Shown piece after piece: positions 9,941 to 20,018 of a stretch of DNA of 64,000 nucleotides; position 1 is the stretch's first letter, and each line of letters opens with the position of its first letter. The notes under the pieces were generated by a model. The model did not search any database, was not told the origin of the DNA, and worked only from the letters and a program-made list of their open reading frames with translations. Origin of the DNA: Pyrinomonadaceae bacterium. Lineage in GTDB: Bacteria; Acidobacteriota; Blastocatellia; Pyrinomonadales; Pyrinomonadaceae. The DNA lies in NCBI GenBank assembly GCA_022843305.1, contig JALHNX010000002.1, positions 1 to 64,000 on the forward strand, read 5' to 3'. Position numbers and translations under genes: made by a program.

Positions 9941-11011
9941 TCAGTTAGTGTCGAAACACGTGTTGGCGATAGTGATAAAATCCGAACTCTCTTTAAAGCC
10001 GTAATCCGCGCCGTCCCAGAGCTTTAATTTTTCAGAAGTTTCGGCAAAATCTGTCTGCGTGAGATTCGGGAATTCTTTTCGCCATTGCGGACAGGCTCGT
10101 TTTTTGACCGTTTTGCGAACATTTGAGCGAAAGCCGAAAAGGCTGACGAAAACCGACGGATTCAACGCCTCGTTGAGATGATTCGAGATAAACGGTTTGA
10201 GCAAAGATTCGCGCAGGTTTACGTTTTCGTTAAACTCCCAAACGCCTCGTTTCAAAACCAGAATCGGCGCAAACGTTTTTTCGCCGATTCTGATTTCCCG
10301 CGTCAGGTTTTCGTAAAACTTCATTCCGGCAAAATTCGCCGCCAAGTCCGCATTGGAATACACGCCCGAAGCCCAATAGCCGTAATATGTTTTCTCGGTC
10401 ATTTTGCCCCAGTTGACCGCCTTGCGAACGCCTTCCCGATACGATATTTTTTTCGCTTTGGCGCGTTCGACCGTTTGGTAATAGGTGTAGCCCTGCTGAA
10501 AAAGATGCGCGATTTTGTCGGTGCCGAGTTCGATGCCGTAGAGTCTGACCGTGTCGCTGATGGTCAGATAAAGAACCGGCGATGTGCGGTAGATTGATTT
10601 CCCGAACGAGGTTTTAAAGCGCGCCGGCTGTGCCTTAAACCTGTGCGATTCCATCCACGTTCCCGAATTCGTAAACGGCGGAATTCCGCCGCCGAGCGGT
10701 TTAAAGACGGCACGGACAATTGCCGCATCCGAACGTAAGTAGTCGAGCTTGGCGCGTTCTTTTTCCGGCGAACCGCAATTTGATTCAACCGGATTTTTCT
10801 CAAGACAATTTTGATGTTTAATGATTTGCGCGTTTATTTTACCGATTGCTTTCGTGATATTTTCCCGCGTGTAATCCGCAACTTCGTCGCCGATGTCGGC
10901 AAGCGGTTTTTCGGGCAGATTATACTGATCGGTTTCAAAAGCCCGCGCCGAAAAAGACTGCATCGCCAAAACGGCGCATAAAAAAACGGCGGCGATCTTT
11001 TTCCCATTCAT
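9941..11011 (-). CDS. Hypothetical secreted protein
   Basis: Signal peptide MNGKKIAAVFLCAVLAMQSFSARAFE; 356 aa. Confidence 0.7.
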   Translation of the reverse strand: MNGKKIAAVFLCAVLAMQSFSARAFETDQYNLPEKPLADIGDEVADYTRENITKAIGKINAQIIKHQNCLEKNPVESNCGSPEKERAKLDYLRSDAAIVRAVFKPLGGGIPPFTNSGTWMESHRFKAQPARFKTSFGKSIYRTSPVLYLTISDTVRLYGIELGTDKIAHLFQQGYTYYQTVERAKAKKISYREGVRKAVNWGKMTEKTYYGYWASGVYSNADLAANFAGMKFYENLTREIRIGEKTFAPILVLKRGVWEFNENVNLRESLLKPFISNHLNEALNPSVFVSLFGFRSNVRKTVKKRACPQWRKEFPNLTQTDFAETSEKLKLWDGADYGFKESSDFITIANTCFDTN

Positions 11012-11015
11012 AAAA

Positions 11016-11121
11016 GTTCAGAGTAACGGCTTCAGCCGTCAAAACACGTTCTCACTATCCAACTCGAACGATAACCCGAAACCCGTCTGAAAACAAACGT
11101 TTATCGCGCCTAAAGACGCAA
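11016..11121. repeat. Degenerate IR of the GTTCAGAGT word class
   Basis: GTTCAGAGTAACGGCTTCAGCCGTC (11016-11040); partner-like GCGCCTAAAGACGCAACTCTTAC near 11106-11128. Confidence 0.4.
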
Positions 11122-11124
11122 CTC

Positions 11125-11655
11125 TTACTCGACGCTTTCGGACGGCGCACCATCCTTTTTGAAAAAACGCAGTTCCATCGAACCGATAATCGCCAGCACG
11201 AGCATCGTCAGAATCGTCGCCAGCAGTGCCAGCCCGAGACCACCCAAACCGACCGCGACACCGATTGCCGCCGAAATCCAGATACTCGCGGCAGTCGTCA
11301 AACCTTTGATGTCGCGCTTGTCGTCCAGCTTCAAAATCGCCCCCGCGCCCAAAAACCCGATGCCCGTGACAATTCCCTGAATGACGCGCGATAAACCGTC
11401 CGAACTCATCCCGTAACCCGCGCAGGCAAGCACAAACACGGTCGTCCCCAATGTCGCAAGAATATGCGTCTTGATGCCCGCCGGTTTGCCCGCCCTTTCT
11501 CTCTGCAAACCGATCACCGCCCCGAGCAAAGCCGCCGCAACCATCCGAATCAAAACCTGCGTAAACTGCCGCGCATCCGGAAAACCACGCGTCAATTCTT
11601 CCCAAATAATATCCATCTTCTTCCCCCTTGATGTTAAATCCATGTTAAATTTCAA
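11125..11655 (-). CDS. MgtC/SapB family protein
   Basis: VLIRMVAAALLGAVIGLQRERAGKPAGIKTHILATLGTTVFVL...GIVTGIGFLGAGAILK. Confidence 0.92.
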   Translation of the reverse strand: MKFNMDLTSRGKKMDIIWEELTRGFPDARQFTQVLIRMVAAALLGAVIGLQRERAGKPAGIKTHILATLGTTVFVLACAGYGMSSDGLSRVIQGIVTGIGFLGAGAILKLDDKRDIKGLTTAASIWISAAIGVAVGLGGLGLALLATILTMLVLAIIGSMELRFFKKDGAPSESVE

Positions 11656-11896
11656 TCCTAAAGGTTGAAATCTTTACAGGCAAAGGAACAATTGAAAATC
11701 TTCGGAAAAAATTATTCGGAAACGCGTTTCAAGTCGCTGAAAGCGTCGAATAAACTGCCGATTGATTGTTGCTCGCCGTCAGCGAGCTATTGAAATATTT
11801 TCTGCTTTTTTAGCTTTAAAAAGGTTATAATGCTGTTGTTTTTGCAAGTTTTATTTCTCTAAAATTGATTTAAATCCAATTCATCATTTTTTTATT

Positions 11897-13369
11897 ATGA
11901 AACGTAAACGAAATTCTCAACCAATAACCTCAATTCGATTTTCTGATTATTTCAAACTTGGAAAATCACAAGCTGAACTTGATTTTGTAGATATTCCTTT
12001 GGACACAGATATAAGTTTATTTGTCGATCCTTATGCTTTGAGTATTGAAAATGATTTGTGGTTTATAGAATGCAATAATCTTGTTGTTGATTATTTTCAA
12101 CTTGTTATTAGCAGTATCATGAGCAAGGAACTTCAAACTGCCAGAATACTACTTTCTAATTTACACGAACCGAATGATACGCATTTGGGTTTATCAAGAG
12201 GCAAGCCTTCTGGACGTGGAGTTGGTTCTGTTCAAGCTGGAGCTATTTACAATCAGTTAAAAGACAGTAAAGCTGCTCTTACTGGAAAACTTCAAGATTT
12301 ATCTGATTGTGAATTGCTAATTCCCGGAATCAGTAATGACAAAATATCGGATATTACAATAAATATTATCCGTAGCAAGTTAGTCGAATACACAGAAACT
12401 CAATGCCAACTTCACGATATTGCTACAAGGCAAGTTGCATCAGGTTTATATTGGGATTCCGAAAGTTCCAAGTGGAGAAATCGTTATGCAAATTTACCTG
12501 TTTATAATGGAAGACGAATAATATTAATTCCAAAAGCAGCAGTTCGAGTTCATCTGACAACAGACTATCAACAATATTACAAACATTTTGTGCTTGAATA
12601 TTTACAAGCCGAACATTTAAATGCTGGTTCGTCTTTGGTTGAAATCTTAAAGAATGGTAAACGTAAAGTGTATAAAAAAACGCTTCAAGAAGAATATCCA
12701 TTATCGAAAGAGTTCTTGTTTGAATTCTCAGAGGAACATCCAGAAGTTTTAGAACAATATAAAGAATCATTGCCCAAAAATCCTATCTACACTACTGACG
12801 AGGAAATTGAGAGAAAACAACCTGAACCAAGAAGAATCAATCTTGAAAAACTTACCGACGATTTAGATGAAATTGAAGAAGGAACAGATTCAGCAAATTT
12901 ATTTCACAATTTTATAATTGGCGCGTTAGAAACTATTTTCTATCCTGCGCTTCGTAAACCTGTCAAAGAACAAAAAATTCACGAAGGTAGAAAAAGAGTT
13001 GATATAGTTTTTAATAATGGTTCTGACAGAGGCTTTTTCTTTGATTTAACCGCAAAACATAAAATCAAATGTCCTTACATTTTCTTTGAGTGTAAAAATT
13101 ATTCCAGCGATCTAAAAAATCCTGAGTTTGACCAACTAAGCGGAAGATTTAGCGATAAAAGAGGAAATTTTGGTATTCTTGTTTGTCGAAAAAACAAAGA
13201 TAAAGATTTGATGTTGAAAAGACAAAAAGACATCTTAAATGACAACAGAGGTTTTGTTCTCGTTCTTGATGACGAGGATATAAAAGCCTTAATTCAACTC
13301 AAATCTAAAAAGGAACGAAACGGAATTGATGATTATTTAGATAATCGTTTCAGACAAATAGTTATGTGA
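11897..13369 (+). CDS. Hypothetical protein with putative C-terminal PD-(D/E)XK-type nuclease domain
   Basis: C-term KRVDIVFNN...YIFFECKNYSSDLKNPEFDQLSGRFSDKRGNFGILVCR (D-x(n)-ExK pattern); visibly AT-richer than neighbours. Confidence 0.6.
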   Translation: MKRKRNSQPITSIRFSDYFKLGKSQAELDFVDIPLDTDISLFVDPYALSIENDLWFIECNNLVVDYFQLVISSIMSKELQTARILLSNLHEPNDTHLGLSRGKPSGRGVGSVQAGAIYNQLKDSKAALTGKLQDLSDCELLIPGISNDKISDITINIIRSKLVEYTETQCQLHDIATRQVASGLYWDSESSKWRNRYANLPVYNGRRIILIPKAAVRVHLTTDYQQYYKHFVLEYLQAEHLNAGSSLVEILKNGKRKVYKKTLQEEYPLSKEFLFEFSEEHPEVLEQYKESLPKNPIYTTDEEIERKQPEPRRINLEKLTDDLDEIEEGTDSANLFHNFIIGALETIFYPALRKPVKEQKIHEGRKRVDIVFNNGSDRGFFFDLTAKHKIKCPYIFFECKNYSSDLKNPEFDQLSGRFSDKRGNFGILVCRKNKDKDLMLKRQKDILNDNRGFVLVLDDEDIKALIQLKSKKERNGIDDYLDNRFRQIVM

Positions 13370-13375
13370 ATTATT

Positions 13376-13588
13376 CTATCTAATTTTTCTGAAACGATAC
13401 CTGTTTTTAATATAACTCGAAAAATATCTTCCTTTTGACGAAGCATTCATTAATGACTCGAATCTTTCTAAAGGAACATTGAAATACTGATAGATTCCGC
13501 CGCTATGAAATTTAATTTCCAATACTTCATCGTTAGCATCATAACCAACAGATTCAAGATTTGATGATGAAACACGCTGTCTTTCCAT
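13376..13588 (-). CDS. KTSC domain protein
   Basis: MERQRVSSSNLESVGYDANDEVLEIKFHSGGIYQYFNVPLERFESLMNASSKGRYFSSYIKNRYRF. Confidence 0.85.
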   Translation of the reverse strand: MERQRVSSSNLESVGYDANDEVLEIKFHSGGIYQYFNVPLERFESLMNASSKGRYFSSYIKNRYRFRKIR

Positions 13589-13606
13589 AATACTTAACTC
13601 CCCAAA

Positions 13607-15301
13607 TTAAATCCTAATATTTCCGATTTTTTCAGGCTTTTTGTCTGAACCCGGTTTTAAGTAAGGCGAATCGGTCATCGTGCGTTTGTCCTGTTCGCCA
13701 GTGGAATGCCATTTGAGCCATTCGGAAGGCGCGTCGAAGGTTTCGCCGCCGTGTTTTGTCAGGCGCGGGCGGATGCGGCACATGACGGGCGTGTTGATGC
13801 CGACACCGCTGATGACGGCTTGACCTTTGGTGAGCGCGGGCAATTCGGCGAGCATTGCGCGTCCTGCTCCTTCGACCGATTGGGCGACGGTTTGCTGGTC
13901 AATCGGGTTGACGATGCGCATAATGATCTGCGTCATACATTGTGAAAGAACGTCCTGATCGAGTTTGCCCGGTCTTTGCGTAATCAAGCCGATGCCGACA
14001 CCGAATTTGCGACCTTCAGCGAGAATTTGCTTTAAGATATTGGTCGAAACGACGCTCGTTCCGGCGGGCGCGAAGCGGTGCGCTTCTTCCAAAAGCGTAA
14101 AGACGGGATACGGCAGATAATTTTCGCCCGTCGAGGCTTCTTCGCGGACGGTCAGCATTCGCGCTTTGTTGACGCGGCGCAAAAGCGTGCCGACGATGAC
14201 CTGCTGTTCGTGCTGTTCGATGTCGGATAATTGCAAAACCGTACAGCGTCCGGGTTTGAAAAGGTCTTGGAGCGGTATGTGGTCGGATGCCGAAAAAATG
14301 CTGTCGGGTTTGTCGAAACGCGAATCGAGCCGCCACAGCAAACCTTCGATTGACGAAACGTTTCCGCCGTCGCTCTTTCCTTCCGAGCCGTATTTCTGCG
14401 CGACGACTTCATCGCGCAAATCGTGATAGGCGTAGGCGTAATCCTGCCGCCGCTCGACACGCTGTTTGTCCTGTAAAGAGCGAAACGCTTGCGCAAGAAA
14501 ATGAAGCATTTTGTCGCTCGTGCCTTCGGGCAAAAGATATTTCACGTCGGCTTCGGTGAGCGTCGAAAACCTGACTTTTATCTTTTCGGGCGTAAAGATT
14601 TTGACTTCCGGTTTATAGCCGTTTTCGCCCGCAAACTGCGCGTCGCCCATAATTGACTGCATCGTGTGATATTCGCCGTGCGGGTCAACGATCAAAACCG
14701 CCGCGCCGTTATACGGGCGCATCATTTCCTCGATCAAAACGCCCGCCGTGTAGGATTTTCCCGAGCCGGTCGAAGCGAGGATCGCGAGATGAGTCGAAAC
14801 GACTTCCCTGATCGAAAGCACGACCGGAACTTCGCCTTTTTTGCGCGTCAGCAGACTTCCGATATGCGCCGAGCCGAGTTCCTGCGCTTTTTTCGGACTG
14901 AGCATTTCCGCCAGAGTTTCCGACGATGCGAGATAACACGCGTCGCCCGGATTCGGCGGAATGCGCGGGTTGTTAAAATCCTTGACCAATTTATCGTAAA
15001 AACCGATCGTTTCCACCGTTATCTCGTAAATTTCACAGCCTTCGGAATCTAAACCAATCAATGAAGAAACAAGCGACGGCGGCGTGTTCGGGTCTGACAG
15101 AAAAGTGTCGGGCAGATTGCGCACCAATTTTCTGCCCTTAATCGTGCCGACGATCTGGCGCACTTCGTCGCCGTCTTTCGCTTCGTAATAGACGAATTCG
15201 CCGATGCGCGTTTTTTTATTGTCCTTGGTGATAAAAAGATATTCGTGCGGCAATTCGCCCGGACCTTTGACCGTGCCGGTCAGGAAATCTGCTTTTGTCA
15301 T
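13607..15301 (-). CDS. HerA-like ATPase (DUF87/HAS-barrel)
   Basis: Walker A ILASTGSGKSYTAGVLIEE, AAVLIVDPHGEYHTM, TLLEEAHRFAP, ITQRPGKLDQDVLSQCMTQIIMRI. Confidence 0.92.
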   Translation of the reverse strand: MTKADFLTGTVKGPGELPHEYLFITKDNKKTRIGEFVYYEAKDGDEVRQIVGTIKGRKLVRNLPDTFLSDPNTPPSLVSSLIGLDSEGCEIYEITVETIGFYDKLVKDFNNPRIPPNPGDACYLASSETLAEMLSPKKAQELGSAHIGSLLTRKKGEVPVVLSIREVVSTHLAILASTGSGKSYTAGVLIEEMMRPYNGAAVLIVDPHGEYHTMQSIMGDAQFAGENGYKPEVKIFTPEKIKVRFSTLTEADVKYLLPEGTSDKMLHFLAQAFRSLQDKQRVERRQDYAYAYHDLRDEVVAQKYGSEGKSDGGNVSSIEGLLWRLDSRFDKPDSIFSASDHIPLQDLFKPGRCTVLQLSDIEQHEQQVIVGTLLRRVNKARMLTVREEASTGENYLPYPVFTLLEEAHRFAPAGTSVVSTNILKQILAEGRKFGVGIGLITQRPGKLDQDVLSQCMTQIIMRIVNPIDQQTVAQSVEGAGRAMLAELPALTKGQAVISGVGINTPVMCRIRPRLTKHGGETFDAPSEWLKWHSTGEQDKRTMTDSPYLKPGSDKKPEKIGNIRI

Positions 15302-15422
15302 AAATTGAATCCGATAGAGTAAATTTTCTAACCGATTATAACACGATTTTTTTGCGATTCACGGGAACAAATCCTGCGAACACGGTGTCTAAGCGATTAC
15401 CAATTTAAGGGAGGCAACAAAA

Positions 15423-15764
15423 ATGAAATTTAAAATAGGTCTGAAGCAAATCTGGCTCGCGGTCGGTATTTTTTCGCTGATTCTTCCCGTTTTTCTGCCG
15501 TCCGAAGCCGACTCGAACAACGCGTTTCTAAACATCGTCGGCATCGTCAATATCGTGATGTTTATCCTGTCTCTGCCGTGCAGTCTGTTCGGTCTGCCGC
15601 TCGTCTTTTTCGCGTGGTATGCGCTCGAAATGAACCCGAATTCGATTCAAGGCGCGTATCTCAACACGATCCTGTTTTTCGCTCTCGGCTTCGTCCAATG
15701 GTTCTGGATCGCGCGTTTCTGGTCGCCGACCGAACCGATCCTTCAGGAAATAAAGCTAACGTGA
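15423..15764 (+). CDS. Small hydrophobic membrane protein
   Basis: 113 aa, several TM helices; AAGGGAGG RBS-like upstream. Confidence 0.65.
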   Translation: MKFKIGLKQIWLAVGIFSLILPVFLPSEADSNNAFLNIVGIVNIVMFILSLPCSLFGLPLVFFAWYALEMNPNSIQGAYLNTILFFALGFVQWFWIARFWSPTEPILQEIKLT

Positions 15765-15777
15765 TTTTAGGGTTATT

Positions 15778-15860
15778 TTTTGCCCACGAAACACACGAAA
15801 GACACTAAAAAATTTAAAGGTTTATTCATTTCGTTTATTTCGTGTGTTTCGTGGGCAAAA
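15778..15860. repeat. GCCCACGAAACACACGAAA-class inverted repeat (copy 1)
   Basis: TTTTGCCCACGAAACACACGAAA (15778-15800) / TTTCGTGTGTTTCGTGGGCAAAA (15838-15860). Confidence 0.95.
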
Positions 15861-15877
15861 TTCGGTTGTTAACGGAT

Positions 15878-18205
15878 TTAATAGCTCTTCGTCAATTCGA
15901 TCCCGCTGTAATAATGTTTGAGAATCGCGTCGAATTTGATGCCCATTTTGCCCATTCCGTATGCGCCATACTGGCACATTCCAACGCCGTGTCCCCAGCC
16001 GCGTCCGGTGAAGGAATATGAGATAACGCGCCCGTTTCCGTCGTAGCGTTTGTTCATCACGAAAAGCTGTTCTCTAAGCCGCAGGGCGGAACGGATTTTG
16101 CCGCCTTTTAAGGTTTTAACACCGTTTGAACCGATGATTTCGAGTTCCGTCGCACGACGCGAATAGCCTTTTTGTTTGATCTTCACATCGTAAAGCGTAC
16201 CGATTCCGCGCACGTAACGCGACAAGCGCGATTGAACGGCGGAAGCCGTCAGATTCGCATTCCACATCGTGAACGGCGACATTTTTTCGGCGACGGTCGG
16301 CTGTGCGGTCGGTTTAATTTCGAGATAAATGACCGCGCCCGTCGCGTCGGTTTGAAAATTGACGGTTTCGCCGCCGACGAGCGCGGTTTCCTTGACCTGA
16401 TAAAAATCTTCCCCGAATTGGCGGAACAGAAAAACGTCTTGTCGAAGCGCGAAAGTGCGTTTAGATTTGCCTTGTTTGATATTCAAACTGCCGTTCTCAG
16501 ACGCTTCCGTAACACCGCTTTGCAGCGCGGGCAACCATTTCTTTTTATCGTAAATTTGCTGGATCAGCCGCAGCATTTTGGCGCGTGAAAAAGCCTTTTG
16601 CGGTTTTAAGGTCAGATCGGGATAGATCGTAAAATAACCGTCGCGCAGAAGAATGGCGATGTTGGCGCGGGCATCTTTCGGGATTTCCGCCGCGTCGTCG
16701 AAAGAAAGCTGATAACTGATGTCGGAATCGCTCAAAAGCGTGTCGGCGTAGGCTTCGGGATAAACGTAGCTGACCAGTAGTTTTGCTAATTCCGCCGGTT
16801 TTGCCGTGTCTTTGGTGACGTTCGGATAGGTTTTGCCGAATTTCGAGGCGAGATTATTCATCCAGTTTGAAATCTCGCTCTGCGTCGGCGCGTCTTCAAA
16901 CCAATCGTCGGTCATCGGGTTCGCGTTGAGCTGAAAATTGTTGACGGCGAGCCGCGACATCAGACGAACGAGCTGCAGATTTTGCTCATCGCGCAAACGA
17001 GCGGGTGCGCGCTGTGTTTTTATCAGAAACGGCGCGAAAAACTTGCGGCTTTCAAACGAACATTCGACACCGCGCAGATATGGTTCGTTAAACTCGAAAA
17101 TATTGCCCGAATTTTCTGTCCGCCCGCCGCAGGTCGAAGTGTAAAGCGCGTTGATCGGTTTGCCGTTGTGCGTCGCGACGATGCCGCGCGTCTGCTGAAC
17201 GGCTTGCGTCGCCATCTGGTTTTCCGCCGAAACGCCGTCGTAAACCTGCGACCAGACGGTCGGCAGAAGATCGAAGCCCTGCGAAGCGAAACCGTCTTTA
17301 TTGGCAATCGCGTAAGTGCGCGCCGCAATCGCCTGCGCCTTTTGCGCTTCGAGCGACGGCAGACTCAATTCGCGCGGCACAACGCCCAGCAGATAATCTT
17401 CCATCGAAACGGCATTAACAACTGTCAGAGTTCCGCGCGAATTGACGAAAACTTCGATCTTTCCGCGATACGCTTTGCCGTTTAATCTGACCGGCACGGC
17501 GCGTTCATTGAGCGAGCCGAAAGCGAGCGGTTTAAACGACGAAAATTTTGCCGATTCGCTTGAACCCGAAACTAAAATTTCCTTTAAATTCACGTCAACC
17601 GGCACGTTTGTCGTCGGCTGGGTCGAGCCGGTCGTTTTTATCAAACTGCGCACTTCCGATTTTCCGCCGGTTTTTAATTGCTGCGAAAGCGCGACCGCGT
17701 CTTCCGACGGCTGAATTCTTTTTTCCGTGATGATGACGACATCTTCAAAACCTTTTTCGGCAAGATCGGCTTTGTATTGATTCGCGTCTTCGATAGTTTC
17801 TTTCGTGTCGCCGATGATCACGCGCCACGTGTTCGGCGCGATTCCGAGCAGCGTAAACGCCTTTTCGCCGCCCGCGCGAATATCGGCGGCAACCTGGTCG
17901 GCAACCGTCTGCGATTCGAGATTTTGAATCTCGAATTTATAAAACTCGATTTCGGGCGGGCGATACGCGCGCGGCGCGATGAAAACTTTATTTGTCGCCA
18001 GAAATTTATTCGGCTCGTTGGGACTAACCGCGACGAGCGACGAATCGGTTGTCGTGATCGAAACCGAACGCGCGTTTGTCGCCAGACCGATGCGGACGGT
18101 CGGCTCGCTTGCCAGATAAAAAAGTCCGGTTTCTTCGGCGGTAACGGTTTTGAAACTGATAAATACAAGGAAGAGCGCGAACAACACAAGGGGTCGCAGA
18201 TTCAT
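15878..18205 (-). CDS. SpoIID/LytB domain protein with SPOR-like segment
   Basis: YRGKIEVFVNSRGTLTVVNAVSMEDYLLGVVPRELSLPSLEAQKAQAIAARTYAI...YTSTCGGRTE; C-term GRGWGHGVGMCQYGAYGMG. Confidence 0.9.
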   Translation of the reverse strand: MNLRPLVLFALFLVFISFKTVTAEETGLFYLASEPTVRIGLATNARSVSITTTDSSLVAVSPNEPNKFLATNKVFIAPRAYRPPEIEFYKFEIQNLESQTVADQVAADIRAGGEKAFTLLGIAPNTWRVIIGDTKETIEDANQYKADLAEKGFEDVVIITEKRIQPSEDAVALSQQLKTGGKSEVRSLIKTTGSTQPTTNVPVDVNLKEILVSGSSESAKFSSFKPLAFGSLNERAVPVRLNGKAYRGKIEVFVNSRGTLTVVNAVSMEDYLLGVVPRELSLPSLEAQKAQAIAARTYAIANKDGFASQGFDLLPTVWSQVYDGVSAENQMATQAVQQTRGIVATHNGKPINALYTSTCGGRTENSGNIFEFNEPYLRGVECSFESRKFFAPFLIKTQRAPARLRDEQNLQLVRLMSRLAVNNFQLNANPMTDDWFEDAPTQSEISNWMNNLASKFGKTYPNVTKDTAKPAELAKLLVSYVYPEAYADTLLSDSDISYQLSFDDAAEIPKDARANIAILLRDGYFTIYPDLTLKPQKAFSRAKMLRLIQQIYDKKKWLPALQSGVTEASENGSLNIKQGKSKRTFALRQDVFLFRQFGEDFYQVKETALVGGETVNFQTDATGAVIYLEIKPTAQPTVAEKMSPFTMWNANLTASAVQSRLSRYVRGIGTLYDVKIKQKGYSRRATELEIIGSNGVKTLKGGKIRSALRLREQLFVMNKRYDGNGRVISYSFTGRGWGHGVGMCQYGAYGMGKMGIKFDAILKHYYSGIELTKSY

Positions 18206-18449
18206 AATGATAAAGTTTAACACTTATCGAAAAGCGCGGACAAGAATTTCGCGCGAGATTCTTGTCCGCGTCCGGATGTTCGGCGATTTTCCTTTATTTC
18301 GCCTGACTCAAAGGCGGCAGATTAATCCCGTTTGAGAAAAAAAGAACAAACCTTTATTTATTTTATAAGCATCAGAAACATTGCGGTTCGTGAAATTTTT
18401 CAAATCGCAAATTATTTTAACAAGGGTAGTTTACAAGGAGGGTAGTTTA

Positions 18450-18707
18450 GTGAGAACAGCAACAATCAGATTTCCGAGTATTGACAGCGAAACGCGATTT
18501 AAATCGGTTTTGGGGCGCGTCGGCGTAATGGCAAAGATTTTGCGCGACAGTGAGCAGGTAACGCTCGCCATTCGTCCGAAGGATATTCAAAATTTCAGGG
18601 AAAATTTAAGCATCAGAGGCTTGGGGCATTGTCCCGTAACGAAAGCCGTCCTGCAGTATCTGCAGGAGAATCCGACCGAATTTTTGCAATTCCAGTATAA
18701 AGTTTAG
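18450..18707 (+). CDS. Small hypothetical protein
   Basis: GTG start after AAGGAGG; VRTATIRFPSIDSETRFKSVLGRVGVMAKILRDSEQVTLAIRPKD. Confidence 0.55.
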   Translation: MRTATIRFPSIDSETRFKSVLGRVGVMAKILRDSEQVTLAIRPKDIQNFRENLSIRGLGHCPVTKAVLQYLQENPTEFLQFQYKV

Positions 18708-18728
18708 TTTTCTTTACTGAGCGGAGAT

Positions 18729-18801
18729 AGTTGGCGGTTGGCAGCAGCAGTTGGCAGTCAGAAGTATTTCATCTTCTGCCAACTGTAGCTGCCTGTTGCC
18801 A
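18729..18801. repeat. TTGGCAGT/TGCCAACT word-type imperfect inverted repeat
   Basis: GTTGGCGGTTGGCAGCAGCAGTTGGCAGTCAGAAG ... CTTCTGCCAACTGTAGCTGCCTGTTGCC. Confidence 0.65.
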
Positions 18802-18853
18802 TTCGGTCTGTCGTTTAGCAATTGCCGGTTCAAAATAAGCACAGCCGCTAAAA

Positions 18854-19429
18854 TTAGTGAGCGCAATTTTGGCACGCCTCGTTTTGCGGTTTATATTCGA
18901 CGATGCGCCCCGCCCGGTTGAATTCCAGATGACAGCATTCGAGCAAAGCCTCTTTGAGTTTTTCGCGTCCTCTCTGGACGCGCGATTTTGCGCCCGAAAG
19001 CGAAATGTCCAATTTTTCGGACAATTGCTTTTGCGTCAATCCCTGAATATCGGTCATCAGCAACGCTTCGCGGTATTTTTCGGGAAGCTCGCCGACCATC
19101 GGTTCGAGCCACCGCAGAACTTCTTCCTCGACATTTTTTTCGGACGGTTCAAAGACTATTTCATTTAGAATCTCGTCGGAGGATTCGACCGCCGGTTCGC
19201 GCTCGCGGTAATAATCAATTATCGCGTTTCGCGTTGTTTGAAAAACCCACGGATAAAGTTTATCCGGGTCTTTTAAGCCCGAAATATTCTGATGAATCTT
19301 GATAAAGACATTTTGCAGAACGTCTTCGGCATCCGATTCATTAACGATTCGTTTGGCGATAAATCCCTTGAGCCGATTTTTCGATTCATACCAGATTCGG
19401 GAAACAATTTCACCCGTTTCGATCTGCAT
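18854..19429 (-). CDS. sigZ: RNA polymerase sigma factor, SigZ-like (ECF)
   Basis: IWYESKNRLKGFIAKRIVNESDAEDVLQNVFIKIHQNI...LTQKQLSEKLDISLSGAKSRVQRGREKLKEALLECCHLEFNRAGRIVEY...CQNC. Confidence 0.85.
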   Translation of the reverse strand: MQIETGEIVSRIWYESKNRLKGFIAKRIVNESDAEDVLQNVFIKIHQNISGLKDPDKLYPWVFQTTRNAIIDYYREREPAVESSDEILNEIVFEPSEKNVEEEVLRWLEPMVGELPEKYREALLMTDIQGLTQKQLSEKLDISLSGAKSRVQRGREKLKEALLECCHLEFNRAGRIVEYKPQNEACQNCAH

Positions 19430-19597
19430 AATTTTTCACCTCAAAAAAATTTTCGTTTATTTTCCGTCAACCCGATTCTCTCGCGTCTTAAATCCGAAAT
19501 CCTTTTCATATACGCACAGCCGTAAATGATTTAGAAATATTAAACCTCTTCATCAAATATGTCAACCCGTATTTGAGTATGCTATAATATTTTCGTC

Positions 19598-20011
19598 ATG
19601 AGCAAAGAAAGATTATTTGATATGGAATTGTTTTTTTCGGCACTATCGGACCGGACGCGGCTTCGGCTTCTTAATTTAATGAGCGAGGAAGAGATCTGCG
19701 TCTGTTATTTTCCCGAGGTGATCGGCACGAACCAGCCGAAAATTTCGCGGCATCTGGCATATTTGAGAAAAGCCGGTCTGGTCAGCGTCCGGCGCGAGTG
19801 GAAATGGGCGCATTACCGCCTGACCGAACCCGAAAACGCGCGCGCGGCAAAGGTTTTCCGCGAAATTCTGGAATGGCTCAAGGAAGACGAAGAAATGCGG
19901 CGCGACCGCGTTCAGATGATGCAAATGTGCTGCGCTCCCGTGCAGCAGCAACCTGTCAGCATTCAGGGTGCGCCGCGTCCCAAAAAAATTCTGGAGCAAG
20001 CCGAAGCTTGA
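19598..20011 (+). CDS. ArsR/SmtB family metalloregulator
   Basis: LFFSALSDRTRLRLLNLMSEEEICVCYFPEVIGTNQPKISRHLAYLRKAGLV; Cys motif ICVC and C-terminal CC. Confidence 0.9.
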   Translation: MSKERLFDMELFFSALSDRTRLRLLNLMSEEEICVCYFPEVIGTNQPKISRHLAYLRKAGLVSVRREWKWAHYRLTEPENARAAKVFREILEWLKEDEEMRRDRVQMMQMCCAPVQQQPVSIQGAPRPKKILEQAEA

Positions 20012-20018
20012 TAGACAG

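Noticed and set aside
11039-11605. 188-aa ORF overlapping the MgtC gene
   Set aside because: Alternative frame of the same DNA; MgtC frame has clear family motifs
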